A stretch of 64,000 nt of DNA, taken from positions 93,205 through 157,204 of the forward strand of contig JAEUUT010000228.1 in assembly GCA_016787415.1 (NCBI GenBank), written 5' to 3'. The stretch comes from Saprospiraceae bacterium. GTDB taxonomy: Bacteria > Bacteroidota > Bacteroidia > Chitinophagales > Saprospiraceae. Each line of letters starts with the position of its first letter. Within the stretch, counting starts at the first letter, position 1. A program made the position numbers and the translations under genes. Under the pieces are notes generated by a model. That model was not told the DNA's origin, did no database searches, and was given only the letters and a program-made list of their open reading frames with translations. Below are positions 1 through 15,400 of the stretch, piece by piece.

Positions 1-3000
1 CGTAACGGTATAAGTACCTGGTACCAGACCCGAGAACAGGTAGAAGCCCGTTCCGTTGGTGGTGGTATTCAGCATCACTGTATTGCCGTCGATGTTCGTA
101 CCGTTGAGGGTAACAGGCACATTTGCAATACCCGGTTCGCCGCCGTCCTGAACGCCGTCGCCATCGAGGTCGTTCCATACGAAGTCGCCGATTTCAGCGC
201 AACGAGTAGGGTTAACAGTTACAGTTACCTGGTCATTGTTGCCTACATTACCGATGAAGGTTTCGGTACCTGTAATTGGATCGACATACCATACTTCACC
301 CATATCGTTGGCAATATTCACGGTGGTCTGGTTGATCACTGTGGTGTACTGCCATTTGAATTCTTCTTCGGTGACGCCATCATTGTTGTTGTCAACAAAG
401 TCGATTTTGCAGTCGCCGTCGAGGTCGCAGAGGCTGTTGCCGTTTTGTGCGCAAGTCACCCAGTATTGGCCGTTGCAGACAAAGGATCCTGGCATGTTGT
501 TATCCATTGCCACTACGTTACGGATTTCGATACCTGGTGCGCCACCCAACATGCGTGTGATGAGCGTGTAGGTAACTTCTTCACCGGCACAGATTTCCGT
601 TTTGTCGGCTGATTTATCCATGTTGATAAACACACCTGTGTAGTTCGACGGGTCGTTATCCGTTACAGGCGTACCTACCGGCGTACCATTGTTATCAACC
701 GGCTGGCCACTTACGGAACCCAGGTTGTGGTACATGCCGCGCATGGCGGTGCCTGTTTTGGTGCAGGTTTGAGAAGCGCCTGCTGCCAGGTACGGAATGG
801 TACAGATGATACCTTCCTTGTCGTCGGTTACTACCACGTTGGTCAGGTCGAGCGTACCCGTATTGGTTACCGTATACGTCCAGGTCACGATTGGAGCCAC
901 ATTTGGCACCAGAATGATGACACCCGGGGCATTATCTGCATCCTGACCATTGGTGTATTTCTCTATATCGATAGACGGAGTATGCTGAATTGGAATGGTT
1001 TCATCATCCTGATCGTCTTCGGTCGGAACATCGTTGTTAGGCGTAGAGTCCACATCGTCGCCGTCGTCGGTGGTAATTTCGGCTTCGTTGGTGAGCGTCA
1101 GGCCCGTGTAATTGCTATTGATCTTCGTCTTCACGATGAAGGAAACGGTCTGACCTTCCAGCAATACCGGAATGGTGTACGTGCCGTTGCCGTTGTTGAT
1201 CACGCTACTGCCGTTGGCATCGAATCCGACGATGGTCAGACCCGTTTGCGGGCGATCCGTTACGATTACGTTGTGCGCTGGCAAGCCACCCTGGTTGGTA
1301 ACAGTAATCACGAAGTCGACATTGGCGCCCGGAGCAAACGGACCAGGTGTACCGGAAGCAAGGTCTTTTTCCAGTGCCAAGTCGTAGCGGCCGAAGCCTG
1401 CGTCGATCGTGTTATCCGTTTCACCGCTGGTCAGGTTTACAACATCGGACTGACCAGTAGTTGGATTGGCATCCGAATCGATTGTGTCATCGCCACCTTG
1501 GTTCTGGTCGGTATTGTCGTATCCGTTCGGTGTAGTGAAGGTCACCACATAGTTACCCGGCTCGAGGTTGGTGAAATGGTATTCACCGTTCGAGTTGGTA
1601 GTAGTAGTCAGGTTTACTGCCTGGCCATCGCCGGTAGTACCTGTCAACGTAACTGTTACGCCCTGGATACCTGGTTCGCCAGAATCCTGAACACCGTCGC
1701 CATCAAGGTCTTCCCAAACGAAGTCGCCAAGTGCGGCAGGTTTGAAGAAGCCTGCGTCGTATGTCAGGTTCGACTCTCCTGCCGTCAGCACTTCATTTAC
1801 CGTCATTTGTGAACCAGGCATAGCGTCGCTGTCCGTCTCATCATTGCCGCCGAGATCGAGGCTCGTCAGGACGTAACCACCTACAGGTGTACCGAAGGTC
1901 AGTTTGTATGTGCCCGGTTCGAGGCCCGAGAACAGGTACAGGCCTGAGCCATTGGTTGTTGTAGTCAAGTTCACTGGCTGTCCGTCGCCGGTGGTGCCTG
2001 TGAGCGTAACTGTTACACCCGGGATGCCCGGTTCGCCGAAGTCCTGAACGCCGTCGCCGTCGAGGTCTTCCCAAACAAAGTTGCCGATTTCAGCAGACTG
2101 GAAGAAGCCAGCGTCGTAGTTCGGGTTGTTTTCGCCGGAAGTGAGCACCTCGTTTGGCGTCATCAGCGTCAGCGGGTTTACATCACTGTCGGTTGCGTCA
2201 TTGCCACCCTGATCAGGTGTCGTCGTCGTGTAGCCTGCAGGCTGTCCGAAGGTCAGTTTGTAGGTACCCGGTTCGAGGTTGGTGAACGAGTACTGGCCGT
2301 TCGGGCCGGTGGTCATAGTCTGGTTGACAGGCTGGCCATCGCCGGTGGTACCGGTCAGGGTAACTGTCACACCCGGGATACCCGGTTCACCGAAGTCCTG
2401 TACGCCATCGCCGTCGAGGTCATTCCACACGAAGTCGCCGATAGAAGCAGGCTGGTAGAAGCCGGCGTCGTAATTCGGGTTATTTTCGCCGGAAGTCAAC
2501 GTTTCTGTTACGGTCATCAAAGTCACCTGATCGGCGTCGCTGTCGGTTGCGTCGTTGCCACCGAGGTCTGGTGTGCTTGGAACGAAACCACCTACAGGCG
2601 TACCGAAGGTCAGTTTGTAGGTACCCGGTTCGAGGTTGGTGAACGAGTACTGGCCGTTCGGGCCGGTGGTCATAGTCTGGTTGACAGGGGCGCCGTCGCC
2701 GGTAGTACCCGTCAAAGTCACCAATACACCCTGGATGCCTGGCTCGCCAAAGTCCTGCACACCGTCGCCATCGAGGTCATGCCATACGAAGTCGCCGATA
2801 GAAGCAGGCTGGAAGAAGCCAGCATCATACGTCAGGTTGGATTCACCCGGTGTGAGTACTTCATTCGGCGTCATCAATGTTACAGGGTTGATGTCGCTGT
2901 CTGTTTCGTCGTTACCGCCCTGATCCTGTGCAGTTGGCACAAATCCGGCTGGTTGTCCGAAGGTCACCTTGTAAGTACCCGGAACGAGGTTCGGGAACAG

Positions 3001-3440
3001 GTATTCACCGTTCGGGCCGGTGCTGGTTGTCAGGTTGACCGGAGCGCCGAGTTGTGTAACACCCGTGAGTGTAACCGGAACGTTCGAGATGCCTGGTTCG
3101 CCGGAGTCTTGCACGCCGTCGCCGTCGAGGTCATTCCATACGAAGTTGCCGATTTCAGCCGGGATACAACTCATCGGAGCATCGTATGCATCGAGGTATG
3201 TTTTAGAGCAGTTTGCATTAAATGCTGCTGTAACATCCACGTCAGCCACGCCGTTGGAGATCAGGCCGGTGATCGTTGCCGATTGTGTGCCGGAAGAGCC
3301 CTGGGCAATGCTGATCGTAGCCGAACCGCCTTGAGAGGTTGTCACGGTGATCTGGTTGGTAGGCGCGTTGGTCCAGGTAACGGTTACCACCACAGAATAT
3401 GTGTTGTTGGCCGGGTCACAAAGCGATGGTACTGCACTTA
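1..3440 (-). repeat. C-proximal SdrD_B-like (five or more copies) and DUF11-like modules
   Basis: Five consecutive SdrD_B-like domains of about 354 bp start near 3165, 2800, 2440, 2090 and 1735, each with a FVW.DLDGDGVQD.GEPGI entry motif. They are followed by a DUF11-like domain (about 1420-1020), a second DUF11-like block (about 1000-215) and the beginning of another SdrD_B domain at 210-1. A separate unrecognised domain of about 90 aa (3440-3170) separates these from the SprB-like array. The stop codon is beyond the window. Confidence 0.8.
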
Positions 3441-6400
3441 CCACATTGATGCTTGGTTCAATAATGGTTGCGCTGGCTGTTTTGGTACAGCCGTTGGCAT
3501 CCGTTACGGTCACCGTGTAAGTACCAGCCGTGAGGCCCGTCAGGTCTTGCGTGGTAGCGCCGTTCGACCAGAGGTAAACGTACGGTTGCGTACCGCCGCC
3601 CACTGTGAGGTCGATAGCTCCGTCAGCAGCACCTGCGCAGGACGCAGGCGTCGGAACAGCCGAAGCCGTCAGAGCCGGTGGTTCAGTGATGGTGGCGCTG
3701 GTTGTTTTGGTACAACCGTTGGCATCTGTTACCGTTACCGTGTAAGTGCCAGCCGTACGACCCGAAATATCCTGGGTAGTAGCGCCTGTAGACCACAGGT
3801 AAGAGTAGCCCGGTGTACCACCAGAAACGCTGAGGTCGATAGCCCCGTTGTTGCCACCATTGCACAGTACATTGGTCACCACAGGGGTCAGCACGAGGGC
3901 TGGCGGCTCGGTGATGGTTGCGCTGGTCGTTTTAGTACAGTTATTGGCATCTGTTACGGTCACGGTGTAAGTACCGGCCACAACACCGTTCAGGTCTTGT
4001 GTTGTAGTGCCGTTCGACCACAGGTACGAAAGGACGCCGGTACCGCCGGTAGCCGTCAAGTCTATTTTGCCATTGCTGCCACCATTGCAGGTAACGTTGG
4101 TTACCAGGGTGTTCAGCGCGATTTGCGGTGGTTGAGTCAACAGAATGCTCACCACTTTGGTGCAACTGTTGGCATCGGTTACCGTTACGGTATATACGCT
4201 GGAAGTCAGGTTGCTGATGTCTTCCGTCGTTGCATTGTTAGACCACATGTAGGTGTACGCTGGCGTACCACCCGAAACTGTCAGGTCGATAGCGCCATTG
4301 TTGCCGCCATAGCAGGCCAGGTTCACTACAGAGAACAATACGGAAATATCGTTCGGCTGCGTGATGGTGGCCGTAGCCGTCTGAGTACAGCCATGCGTAT
4401 CCGTAATAGTTACAGAGTACGTACCGGCTGTACGGCCTGTCAGATCTTGCGTGGTAGCGCCGTTCGACCACAGGTAGGTGTAGCCTGGAGAGCCGCCGCC
4501 TACAGTCAGGTCGATAGAGCCATTTGCCAAACCGAAGCAAGTAACATGTGTCGGAACTGCCGTAGCTGTGAGAGCAGGCGGTTCATTCACTGTAGCCGTA
4601 GCAGATTTGGTACAGCCGTTGGCATCAGTTACTGTTACGGTATAGGTGCCTGCCGTCAGTGTACCCAGGTCCTGGGTAGTAGCGCCGTTCGACCACAGGT
4701 AGGTGTAAGCAGGTGTTCCGCCGCCTACAGTCAGGTCGATAGCACCATTGTTACCACCGTTGCACAGTACATGGACAGGTGTTGTGGACAGAACGATCGG
4801 CGTCGTTTCATTTACTGTTGCCGAAGTCGTTTTGGTACAGCCATTGGCGTCTGTTACCGTTACAGTGTAGGTACCTGCCGAGAGGCCCGTCAGGTCTTGC
4901 GTAGTGGCGCCATTCGACCACACGTATGTGTAGCCAGGTGTACCACCCGAAACCGTCAGGTCGACTGCACCGGTGCTGGCGCCGTTGCAGGTAACATTTA
5001 CAACTGTGGTAGACAGTACAACCGGGGTCGGCTGGCTGATCGTAGCCGAAGTCGATTTGGTACAACCGTTGGCATCCGTTACCGTTACCGTGTAGGTACC
5101 GGCAGTGCGACCAGTCAGGTCTTGTGTGGTAGCGCCATTCGACCACAGGTAAGTGTAGCCTGGCGTACCGCCCGTTACTGTCAGGTCGATGGCTCCGTTG
5201 TTGCCACCGTTGCACAATACGTTGATCACGGTTGTGCTCAGCGCAATTACAGGCGGTTCGGTGATCGTAGCCGAAGTCGATTTGGTACAACCATGAGAAT
5301 CCGTTACCGTAACGGTGTATGTACCAGCCGTGCGGCCTGTCAGGTCTTGCGTCGTTGCGCCATTCGACCACAGGTAGGTGTAGCCTGGCGTACCACCTGA
5401 AACTGTCAGGTCGATTGCGCCATTGCTGCCACCATTACACAATACGTTGGTTACCTGAGTACCCAGCACGAGTGCCGGCGGCTCGGTTACCGTGGCCGTG
5501 GCTGTTTTGGTACAGTTGTTTGCATCGGTCACAGTTACTGTGTAAATACCGGCCACAACACCGTTCAAGTCTTGCGAAGTAGCGCCATTTGACCACAGGT
5601 AAGAAATAGCACCCGTGCCACCTGTCACAGTCAGGTCGACTGCACCATCACTGCCACCGTTGCAGGTTACATTGGTAACTACTACAGTCGGGTTCAGTGC
5701 AGGTGGTTGTGTTGGCAGAATGCTCACGGCTTTGGTACAGCCATTGGCATCCGTTACCGTAATCGTGTATGTTGCGGAAACGAGGTTGCTGATGTCTTCC
5801 GTCGTTGCGCCTGTCGACCACTGATAAGTGTATGGCTGTGTGCCACCAATTACCGTTACGTCGATGGAGCCATCCGAACCGCCGTTACAAGACAGGTTCA
5901 TGACAGAGAAGCCGATAGCAATATCATCCGGTTGTGTAATCGTAGCAGTAGCCGTTTTGGTACAGCCATGCGAATCTGTGATTGTTACGGTGTAAGTACC
6001 AGCGGTTCGACCTGTAATATCTTCCGTCGTGGCACCGTTCGACCACAGGTAGGTGTAGCCCGGCGTGCCGCCGCTGACGGTGAGGTTGACAGAACCGTTC
6101 GACATACCGTAGCAGGTCACGTTGGTTGGAACTGCTGTGGCAGTAATCGCTGGCGGTTCGTTGATCGTAGCCGTAGCCGTTTTAGTACAACCATTCAGGT
6201 CGGTAATAGTCACCGTGTAGGTACCGGCTGTGCGACCGCTGATATCCTGCGTGGTAGCGCCGCTAGACCACTGGTAGGTGTAGCCTGGTGTACCGCCCGT
6301 TACAGAAAGGTCAATTGCGCCGTTGTTACCGCCATTGCACAATACATCCGTCACCACAACGGTCGGAACGATTGCAGGTGGTTCGTTGATCGTAGCCGTA

Positions 6401-9400
6401 GCCGTTTTGGTACAGAAATTAGCATCCGTTACCGTTACCGTGTACGTACCAGCCACTACCCCATTCAGGTCCTGGGTAGTAGTACCGTTCGACCAGAGGT
6501 AAGAGTAAGCACCCGTGCCGCCGGTTACGCTCAGGTCTACCGCGCCATTGCTGCCGCCGTTGCAGGTAACATGCGTTACTGCTACTGTCGGGTTGATTGG
6601 CGGAGGTTGTGTCAGCAGGATGCTCACGGCTTTTGTACAGCCATTGGCATCTGTTACTGTAATCGTGTATGTTTTAGAAATCAGGTTGCTGATGTCTTCG
6701 GTCGTAGCGCCAGTCGACCACTGGTAGGTGTATGGCGATGTACCGCCCATTACCGTCATGTCGATGGCTCCGTTATTGCCGCCATTGCAAGCCAGGTTCA
6801 CCACGGAGAATGCAATGGTGATTTCTTCCGGCTGGCTGATGGTAACTGTAGTTGTTTTCGTGCAACCATGCGTATCCGTAACTGTAACCGTGTAGGTACC
6901 GGCCGGGCGACCTGTGAGGTCTTCGGTGGTAGCGCCATTCGACCACAGGAAGGTGTAGCCTGGCGTGCCGCCGCCAACCGTCAGGTTGACAGAGCCGTTG
7001 GACAAGCCATAGCAGGTTACGTTGGTCGGTGTCGCAGAAGCCGTCAGAACCGGCGGTTCTGTTACCGTAGCGGAAGTTGTTTTCACACAACCGTTGGCAT
7101 CGGTGATCGTTACGGAATACGTACCGGCTGTCAGGCCACTGATGTCCTGCGTAGTAGCGCCGTTAGACCACTGGTAAGTATAGCCTGGTGTGCCGCCGCT
7201 GACGGTCAGGTCGATGGAACCGTTGTTGCCACCGTTGCAAAGAACGTTTACTACAGTAGTGGTTGCCACGAGCGAACTAGATTCGTTCACCGTTGCAGAA
7301 GTCACTTTCGTGCAGTTGTTCGCATCGGTTACCGTCACTGTATAGGTGCCTGCTGACAGGCCAGTGATGTCCTGCGTGGTAGCGCCATTTGACCACAGGT
7401 AAGTGTAGCCAGGTGTGCCGCCGGTTACCGTCAGATCGATCGCGCCGGTATTGCCACCGTTACATGGAACGTTGATAACGCTCGTAGTCAGCACAATAGC
7501 AGGTGGTTCGATGATGGTAGCCGCAGTTGTTTTCGTACAGCCTTTGATGTCCGTTACCGTTACTGTATAAGCGCCAGCAGGGCGACCAGACAGGTCTTGC
7601 GTTGTAGCGCCGTTCGACCACAGGTAAGAATAGGCCGGATGGCCGCCGCTTACGGTCAGGTCGATGGCGCCAGTGCTGTTACCATTGCAAAGGATATTGG
7701 TAACAGAAGTGCCGAGTACCAGCGGATCATAGAGGCAGTCGATGTCGAAACCGGCATCGATGGTTTGGTTGCTCTGGCCGCTTACAAGCGTTACCGGAGG
7801 CGCCTGGCCTGTTACCGGGCTGGCATCGCTGTCTTTCGTATCGTCGCCGCCCTGATCCACCGGAGATGGTGTGTAGCCGGTCGGTTGAGTGAATGTAACG
7901 ACGTAGGTGCCCGGTTGCAGGTTGTTGAAATGGTATTCACCTGCACCGTTGGTAGTAGTAGTCAGGTTCACAGGTGTACCGCTGCCGGTAGTGCCCGTGA
8001 GGGTTACCGTAACGTTTGGAATACCCGTTTCAGTACCATCCTGTACGCCGTCGTTGTCGGTATCTTCCCATACATAGTCGCCCAAAGAAGCCGGTTTGTA
8101 GAAACCTGCGTCGTACGTCAGGTTCGATTCACCTGCAGTAAGTACTTCATTTACAGTCATTTGCGTGCCAGGAGCAGCGTCGCTGTCTTTTGCGTCGTTG
8201 CCGCCCTGATCCTGTGGAGTAAGTACATAACCGCCTACCGGTGTGCCAAAGGTGATTTTGTAAGTACCTGGCACCAGACTGCTGAACAGGTAGAATCCTG
8301 TGCCATTGGTCGTGGTGTTCTGCGTTACACTCACACCGTCGATGGTGGTACCCGTGAGGGTTACCGGCACATTGGCAATGCCCAGTTCAGTATTGTCCTG
8401 TACGCCGTCGGCGTCGATGTCTTCCCAAACGAAGTCGCCGATTTCAGCGCACTTGTTAGAACTTACGGAAACAGTTACCTGATCTGTATTGCCTACATTT
8501 CCGATAAACGTAGCCACGTTGGTAATTGGATCTACATACCATACTTCACCCATATCGTTGGCGATATTGGTAGTCGTCTGGTTGATTGGCATGGTGTACA
8601 TCCACATGAATTCCTCATCGGAATTGCCATCGTTGTTGTTGTCGATAAAGTCGATGTAGCAGTTGTTGTTCAGATCGCCGCCCGACCAGTTGAGGCCCTG
8701 GCAAGTCATGTTACCCACCACGTTGTTGTCCATGGCTTTCACATTGCGGATCTGAATACCTGTTGTACCACCCAGCATGCGGGTGGTCAGGGTATATTTC
8801 ACGAGTTCACCGGCACAAACCTCCGTTTTATCAGCGGTTTTATCCATATTGATAAATACGCCTGTGTAGTTACCCGGGTCTGTGTCGTCGAGCGGCGGGC
8901 CTACCGGAGTGTTGTTGTCCGGGTTGTAAGGCTGGCCGGTTACCGTTGCGATATTGGTGTGCAGGCCGCGCATTGCCGTTGCCGTAGCGGTGCAGGTTTG
9001 AGAAGCGCCTGCTGCCAGGTTCGGGATTGTGCAGATAGCACCCAGCACGTTGTCGGTTACTACCACGTTTTGCAGTGGCAGGTTACCGGTATTGGTTACG
9101 GTAAATGTAAACGTCACCGTTGGAGCAACATCCGGAACAAGCAGGATCACTCCAGGTGCGTTGTCAGCATCCTGACCATTCACGTATTTCTCCAGGTTGA
9201 TGCTTGGTTGCGGCAGGTAGAAGCCTGCGTCGTAGGTCAGGTTGTTCTCACCGGAAGTGAGCACTTCATTGACCGTCATCAGCGTAGCCGGATTGATGTC
9301 GCTGTCTTTAGTATCGTCGCCACCCTGATCCAGCGGAGACACGAAGTACCCGGAAGGCTGGCCAAATGTCAGTTTGTAGGTACCCGGTTCGAGGTTCGGG

Positions 9401-12400
9401 AAGAGATAGAAACCACTGCTGTTGGTCGTGGTCGTCTGGTTGATCAACTGACCATCGCCGGTAGTACCCGTCAAAGTTACCAGTACATTAAAGATACCTG
9501 TTTCTGTGCCGTCTTGTACGCCATCGAGGTCGGTATCATTCCATACATAGTCGCCAATAGAAGCAGGAATGTAGAAACCTGCGTCGTAAGTCAGGTTGGT
9601 TTCACCGGAAACCAGCACTTCATTGATGGTGGAGCCAGTTATGACGTCCGCATCGGAGTCTTTGGTGTCGTCGCCGCCCAGGTCTTTGCCTGTTGGAACA
9701 TAACCGCCAGCAGGCGTACCGAAGTTGACGAAGTAGGTACCTGGTTTCAGGTTAGAGAACAGGTAAAGGCCGGATCCATTGGTGAATTGAGTCTGCACCA
9801 CCGGTGTACCATCACCTGCTGTACCATTCAGGGTTACGCGAACGTTTGGAATACCAGGTTCACCAGCATCCTGTACGCCGTCTGCATCCGTATCTACCCA
9901 CACAAAGTCGCCAATAGCGGCCGGTTTGTAGAAACCAGCGTCATAGGTCAGGTTGGATTCTGCAGGCAGCAGCACTTCGTTGATAGTCATCAAAGTACCC
10001 GGAGCAGCATCGCTGTCTTTGGCGTCGTCGCCGCCGAGATCCTGCGTTGTCAACGTATAACCACCGGCAGGTGTGCCGAAGGTGATTTTATAGGTACCTG
10101 CTTCCAGGTGCGAGAACAGGTAATGACCCGTTCCGTCCGTAGTAGTAGTCAGGTTAACCGGCGAACCGCCATTGGTAGTACCAGTAAGCGTCACGGTTAC
10201 ACCCGGAATACCCGGCTCACCAGCATCCTGTACGCCGTCTGCATCCTGGTCTTCCCAAACGAAGTCGCCGATTTCGGCTGCTGGCAGGTCGCCGCAGGCA
10301 TCGTCAGTGATGTCGGTGTCGCCATCGTTATCGGAATCCAGTGTAGAGCGGTTGTACAGACCCTGGTTCGGGCTGCTGCCCGGGCCGTTGCCCGGTACCG
10401 AGCAAGCCGTGTAAATATTGTCGCCACCGTCCGGTGAACCCGGAGTGAGGTTGAGACTTACATTAAATACAACAGTGTATGTATGCGTAGCACCCGCTGC
10501 AATCGTAGCGGCAGTTGCCAGCGTCGTTGTGCCTGTGGTATTCATGGAACCGCTGGCCTGGCCGCTGTAAGAGCCGCTGTTGATCGTCACGTCGTTGTCG
10601 AACATCGGCGTGTCTTTCAAAGTGTAGGAGCCGGCAGCACCGCCATTGTTGTTGACTACAACATTGTAAGTAACTGTGTACGTGCCATTTGCATTGGCAA
10701 CAGCGCTTACAAAGTTTTTCACCATGTTCAGGTTCGGCAGGTCGCCGCAGGCATCGTCGGTGATGTCTGTGTTACCGTCGTTGTTCGTATCGAGCAGGGC
10801 GCGGTTGTACAAACCCTGGTTCGGGCTGCTGCCCGGGCCATTGCCTGGTACGGAGCATGCCGTGTACACATTGTCGCCACCGTCTGGCGAGCCTGGAGCC
10901 AGGTTCAGCGTGACGTTGAATACAACTGTGTAGGTGTGCGAAGCACCAGCTGCGATGGCTGCGTTGGTAGCCAGGGTCGTTGTACCGGTGGTGTTCATGG
11001 AACCACTGGCCTGACCGCTGTACGAACCGCTGTTGATCGTGATGTCGTTGTCGAACATTGGCGTGTCTTTCAGGCCATAAGCGCCCGTTGCACCGCCATT
11101 GTTTGTTACTACAATGGTGTATGTTACATTGAAGGTACCGTTACCTGTTGGGACAGCACTTACAAAGTTTTTCACCATTCCGATGTTTGGCAGATCGCCG
11201 CAAGCATCGTCTGTGATGTCAGTATCACCATCATTATCTGCATCCAGCAAAGCCTTGTTGTAGAGGCCCTGGTTCGGGCTGCTACCCGGGCCGTTGCCAG
11301 GCACAGCGCAAGGCGTGTAAATATTGTCGCCGCCGTCTGTGGAGCCTGGAGCCAGGTTCAGACTTACGTTATAAGTAATAGAGAACACATCTGTTCCTCC
11401 GCCAACAAGCGACGTATTGCTGATAAGTGTAAGTACACCTGGATCGCCCGTGAAGGTATTGAAGAACGTACCGCAGCAAATAAGGCCGCCGTTGTAACTA
11501 CCACCAATAACAGTAATGTCGTTGTCGAACGCATGGCTGTCTTTCAGCGTATAAGTGGCGGAAGCGCCACCGGTATTGGTTACGAAGATGTTGTACGTAA
11601 CGTCGTAGGTGCCGTCCGGTTTAACGGTAGCAGAAACGAAATCCTTGTGCATCGTCAGGTTCGGCAGGTCGCCGCAAGCGTCGTCGGTGATTTCTGCCGT
11701 GCCGTCGTTGTTTGTATCCAAAGTCGAACGGTTGTACAGACCCTGGTTCGGGCTACTGCCCGGGCCATTGCCCGGTACCGAGCAAGCAGTGTAAATGTTG
11801 TCACCACCATCTGGCGAACCCGGAGCGAGGTTCAGGCTTACATTGAATACTACGGTGTAGGTATGTGAAGCGCCTGCTGCAATCGGAGCGGCAGTTGCCA
11901 GCGTCGTTGTACCACTGGTCAGCATGGAACCGCTGGCCTGACCACTGTACGAACCGCTGTTGATCGTCACGTCGTTGTCGAACATCGGCGTGTCTTTCAG
12001 CGTGTAGGAGCCTGCTGCACCGCCGTTGTTGCTGACTACAATGGTGTAGGTCACATTGAAGGTGCCGTTGCCAGTTGGAACTGCACTGACAAAGTTTTTC
12101 ACCATATTTACGTTCGGCAGGTCACCGCAAGCGTCATCCGTGATGTCGGTGTCGCCGTCGTTATCCGTATCCAAAGTAGCGCGGTTGTACAGGCCCTGGT
12201 TCGGGCTGCTGCCTGGGCCGTTGCCTGGAACAGCGCATGCGGTGTACACGTTGTCGCCGCCGTCCGGTGAGCCAGGAGCCAGGTTCAGTGATACGTTAAA
12301 CGATACGTTGTAGGTATGTGTAGCGCCCGCTGCAATGGAAGCGGCAGTTGCCAGGGTCGTCGAGCCGGTCGTGTTCATAGAACCGCTGGCCTGGCCACTG

Positions 12401-15400
12401 TATGTACCGCTGTTGATCGTTACGTCGTTGTCGAACGATGGCGTGTCTTTCAGCGTGTAAGAACCTGCAGCACCGCCGTTGTTGCTGACTGTAATGGTAT
12501 AATTAACTGTATAAGAACCGTTTGCGTTTTGTGTAGCGCTCACGAAGTTCTTCGCCATGTTCAGGTTTGGCAGGTCGCCGCAGGCATCGTCGGTGATTTC
12601 CGGCGTGCCGTCGTTGTTTGTATCCAACGTCGAACGGTTGTACAGGCCCTGGTTCGGGCTGCTGCCAGGGCCGTTGCCCGGTACAGAACATGCCGTGTAC
12701 ACATTGTCGCCACCGTCTGGTGAGCCTGGAGCCAGGTTCAGCGTTACGTTGAATACAACGGTGTACGTGTGTGTAGCGCCCGCTGCAATCGCTGAGTTAG
12801 TAGCCAATGTTGTGGTGCCCGTGGTATTCATAGAACCGCTGGCCTGACCGCTGTACGAACCGCTGTTGATCGTGATGTCGTTGTCGAACAATGGCGTGTC
12901 TTTCAGCGTGTAAGAACCGGAAGTACCGCCGTTGTTGTTGACTACGATCGTGTAGGTTACATTGTACGTACCGTTGCCGGTTGGAACTGCGCTCACGAAG
13001 TTTTTCACCATGTTCACGTTTGGCAGGTCGCCGCAAGCGTCATCGGTGAGGTCAGCCGTACCATCGTTGTTGGTATCCAGCGTAGCCTTGTTGTACAGAC
13101 CCTGGTTCGGGCTGCTGCCCGGGCCATTGCCTGGTACTGCGCAAGGCGTGTACACGTTGTCGCCACCATCCAGTGAGCCAGGAGTCAGGTTCAGCGTGAC
13201 GTTGAACGATACGTTGTAGGTGTGTGTGGCGCCGGCTGCAATTGCAACGTTGGTACCCATTGTGGTCGTGCCCGTGGTGTTCATAGAACCACTGGCTTGA
13301 CCGCTGTACGAACCGCTGTTGATCGTCACGTCGTTGTCAAACGAAGGCGTGTCTTTCAGCGTGTAAGAACCTGGTGCACCGCCGTTATTATTTACTGTGA
13401 TGGTGTAAGTAACTGTATAAGAACCGTTTGCATTTTGCGTAGCGCTCACGAAGTTCTTCACGAGGTTCAGGTTTGGCAGGTCGCCGCAGGCGTCATCCGT
13501 GATGTCCGTGTCGCCGTCGTTGTCCGTATCCAAAGTAGCACGGTTGTACAAGCCCTGGTTCGGGCTGCTACCTGGGCCGTTGCCCGGTACAGAGCATGCG
13601 GTGTACACGTTGTCGCCACCGTCCGGTGAGCCAGGAGCCAGGTTCAGCGTTACGTTGAACGATACGTTGTAGGTATGTGTGGCGCCCGCTGCGATGGAAG
13701 CGGCAGTTGCCAGGGTCGTCGTGCCGGTCGTGTTCATAGAACCGCTGGCTTGGCCACTGTATGTACCGCTGTTGATCGTTACGTCGTTGTCGAACGATGG
13801 CGTGTCTTTCAGCGTGTAAGAACCTGCTGCACCGCCATTGTTGCTGACAGTAATGGTATAATTAACTGTGTAAGAACCGTTTGCGTTTTGTGTAGCGCTC
13901 ACGAAGTTCTTCGCCATGTTCAGGTTTGGCAGGTCGCCGCAGGCGTCATCGGTAATTTCCGGCGTGCCGTCATTGTTCGTATCCAAAGTCGAACGGTTGT
14001 ACAGGCCCTGGTTCGGGCTGCTGCCAGGGCCGTTGCCCGGTACAGAACATGCCGTGTACACATTGTCGCCACCGTCCGGCGAACCTGGAGCCAGGTTCAG
14101 CGTGACGTTGAATACCACGGTGTACGTATGCGAAGCACCTGCTGCAATTGCTGCGCTCGTAGCCAATGTTGTCGTGCCGGTCGTGTTCATAGAACCGCTG
14201 GCCTGACCGCTGTACGAACCGCTGTTGATCGTGATGTCGTTGTCGAACAATGGCGTGTCTTTCAGTGTGTAAGAACCGGAAGTGCCGCCGTTGTTGTTGA
14301 CTACGATCGTGTAGGTTACATTGTACGTACCGTTGCCGGTTGGAACTGCGCTCACGAAGTTTTTCACCATGTTCACGTTTGGCAGGTCGCCGCAAGCGTC
14401 ATCGGTGAGATCAGCCGTACCATCGTTGTTGGTATCCAGCGTAGCCTTGTTGTACAGACCCTGGTTCGGGCTGCTGCCCGGGCCATTGCCTGGTACTGCG
14501 CAAGGCGTGTACACGTTGTCGCCACCATCCAGTGAGCCAGGTGCCAGGTTCAGCGTTACGTTGAACGATACGTTGTAGGTGTGTGTGGCGCCTGCTGCAA
14601 TTGCAACGTTGGTGCCCATTGTGGTCGTGCCCGTGGTGTTCATAGAACCGCTGGCCTGACCGCTGTACGTACCGCTGTTGATCGTGATGTCATTGTCGAA
14701 CGAAGGTGTGTCTTTCAGCGTGTAGGAACCTGCTGCACCACCGTTGTTATTTACTGTGATCGTGTATGTAACTGTGTAAGAACCGTTTGCGTTTTGTGTA
14801 GCGCTCACGAAGTTCTTCACAAGATTCAGGTTGGGCAGGTCGCCGCAGGCGTCATCCGTAATGTCCGTGTCGCCGTCGTTATCCGTATCCAAAGTAGCAC
14901 GGTTGTACAGGCCCTGGTTCGGGCTGCTACCTGGGCCATTGCCTGGTACAGAGCATGCGGTGTACACGTTGTCGCCGCCGTCCAGTGAGCCTGGTGCCAG
15001 GTTCAGCGTGACGTTGAACGATACGTTGTAGGTATGTGTAGCACCCGCTGCGATGGAAGCGGCAGTTGCCAGGGTCGTCGAGCCAGTCGTGTTCATAGAA
15101 CCGCTGGCCTGACCGCTGTATGTACCGCTGTTGATCGTCACGTCGTTGTCGAACGATGGCGTGTCTTTCAGGGTGTAAGAACCTGCTGCACCGCCGTTGT
15201 TGCTAACTGTGATGGTGTAATTAACGGTAAATGAACCGTTTGCATTCACCGTAGCGCTGACGAAGTTCTTCGCCATGTTCAGGTTTGGCAGGTCGCCGCA
15301 AGCATCGTCAGTAATTTCTGCCGTGCCGTCGTTGTTCGTATCCAAAGTAGAACGGTTGTACAGACCCTGGTTCGGGCTGCTGCCAGGGCCGTTGCCCGGT

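Noticed and set aside
727..10437. Very long plus-strand open frames over the adhesin gene (for example 727-1812, 2779-5400, 5707-7356, 7597-10437)
   Set aside because: They are antisense shadows of the repeats. Their translations are Arg/Cys/Ser-rich, lack domains and repeat with the period of the real minus-strand gene.
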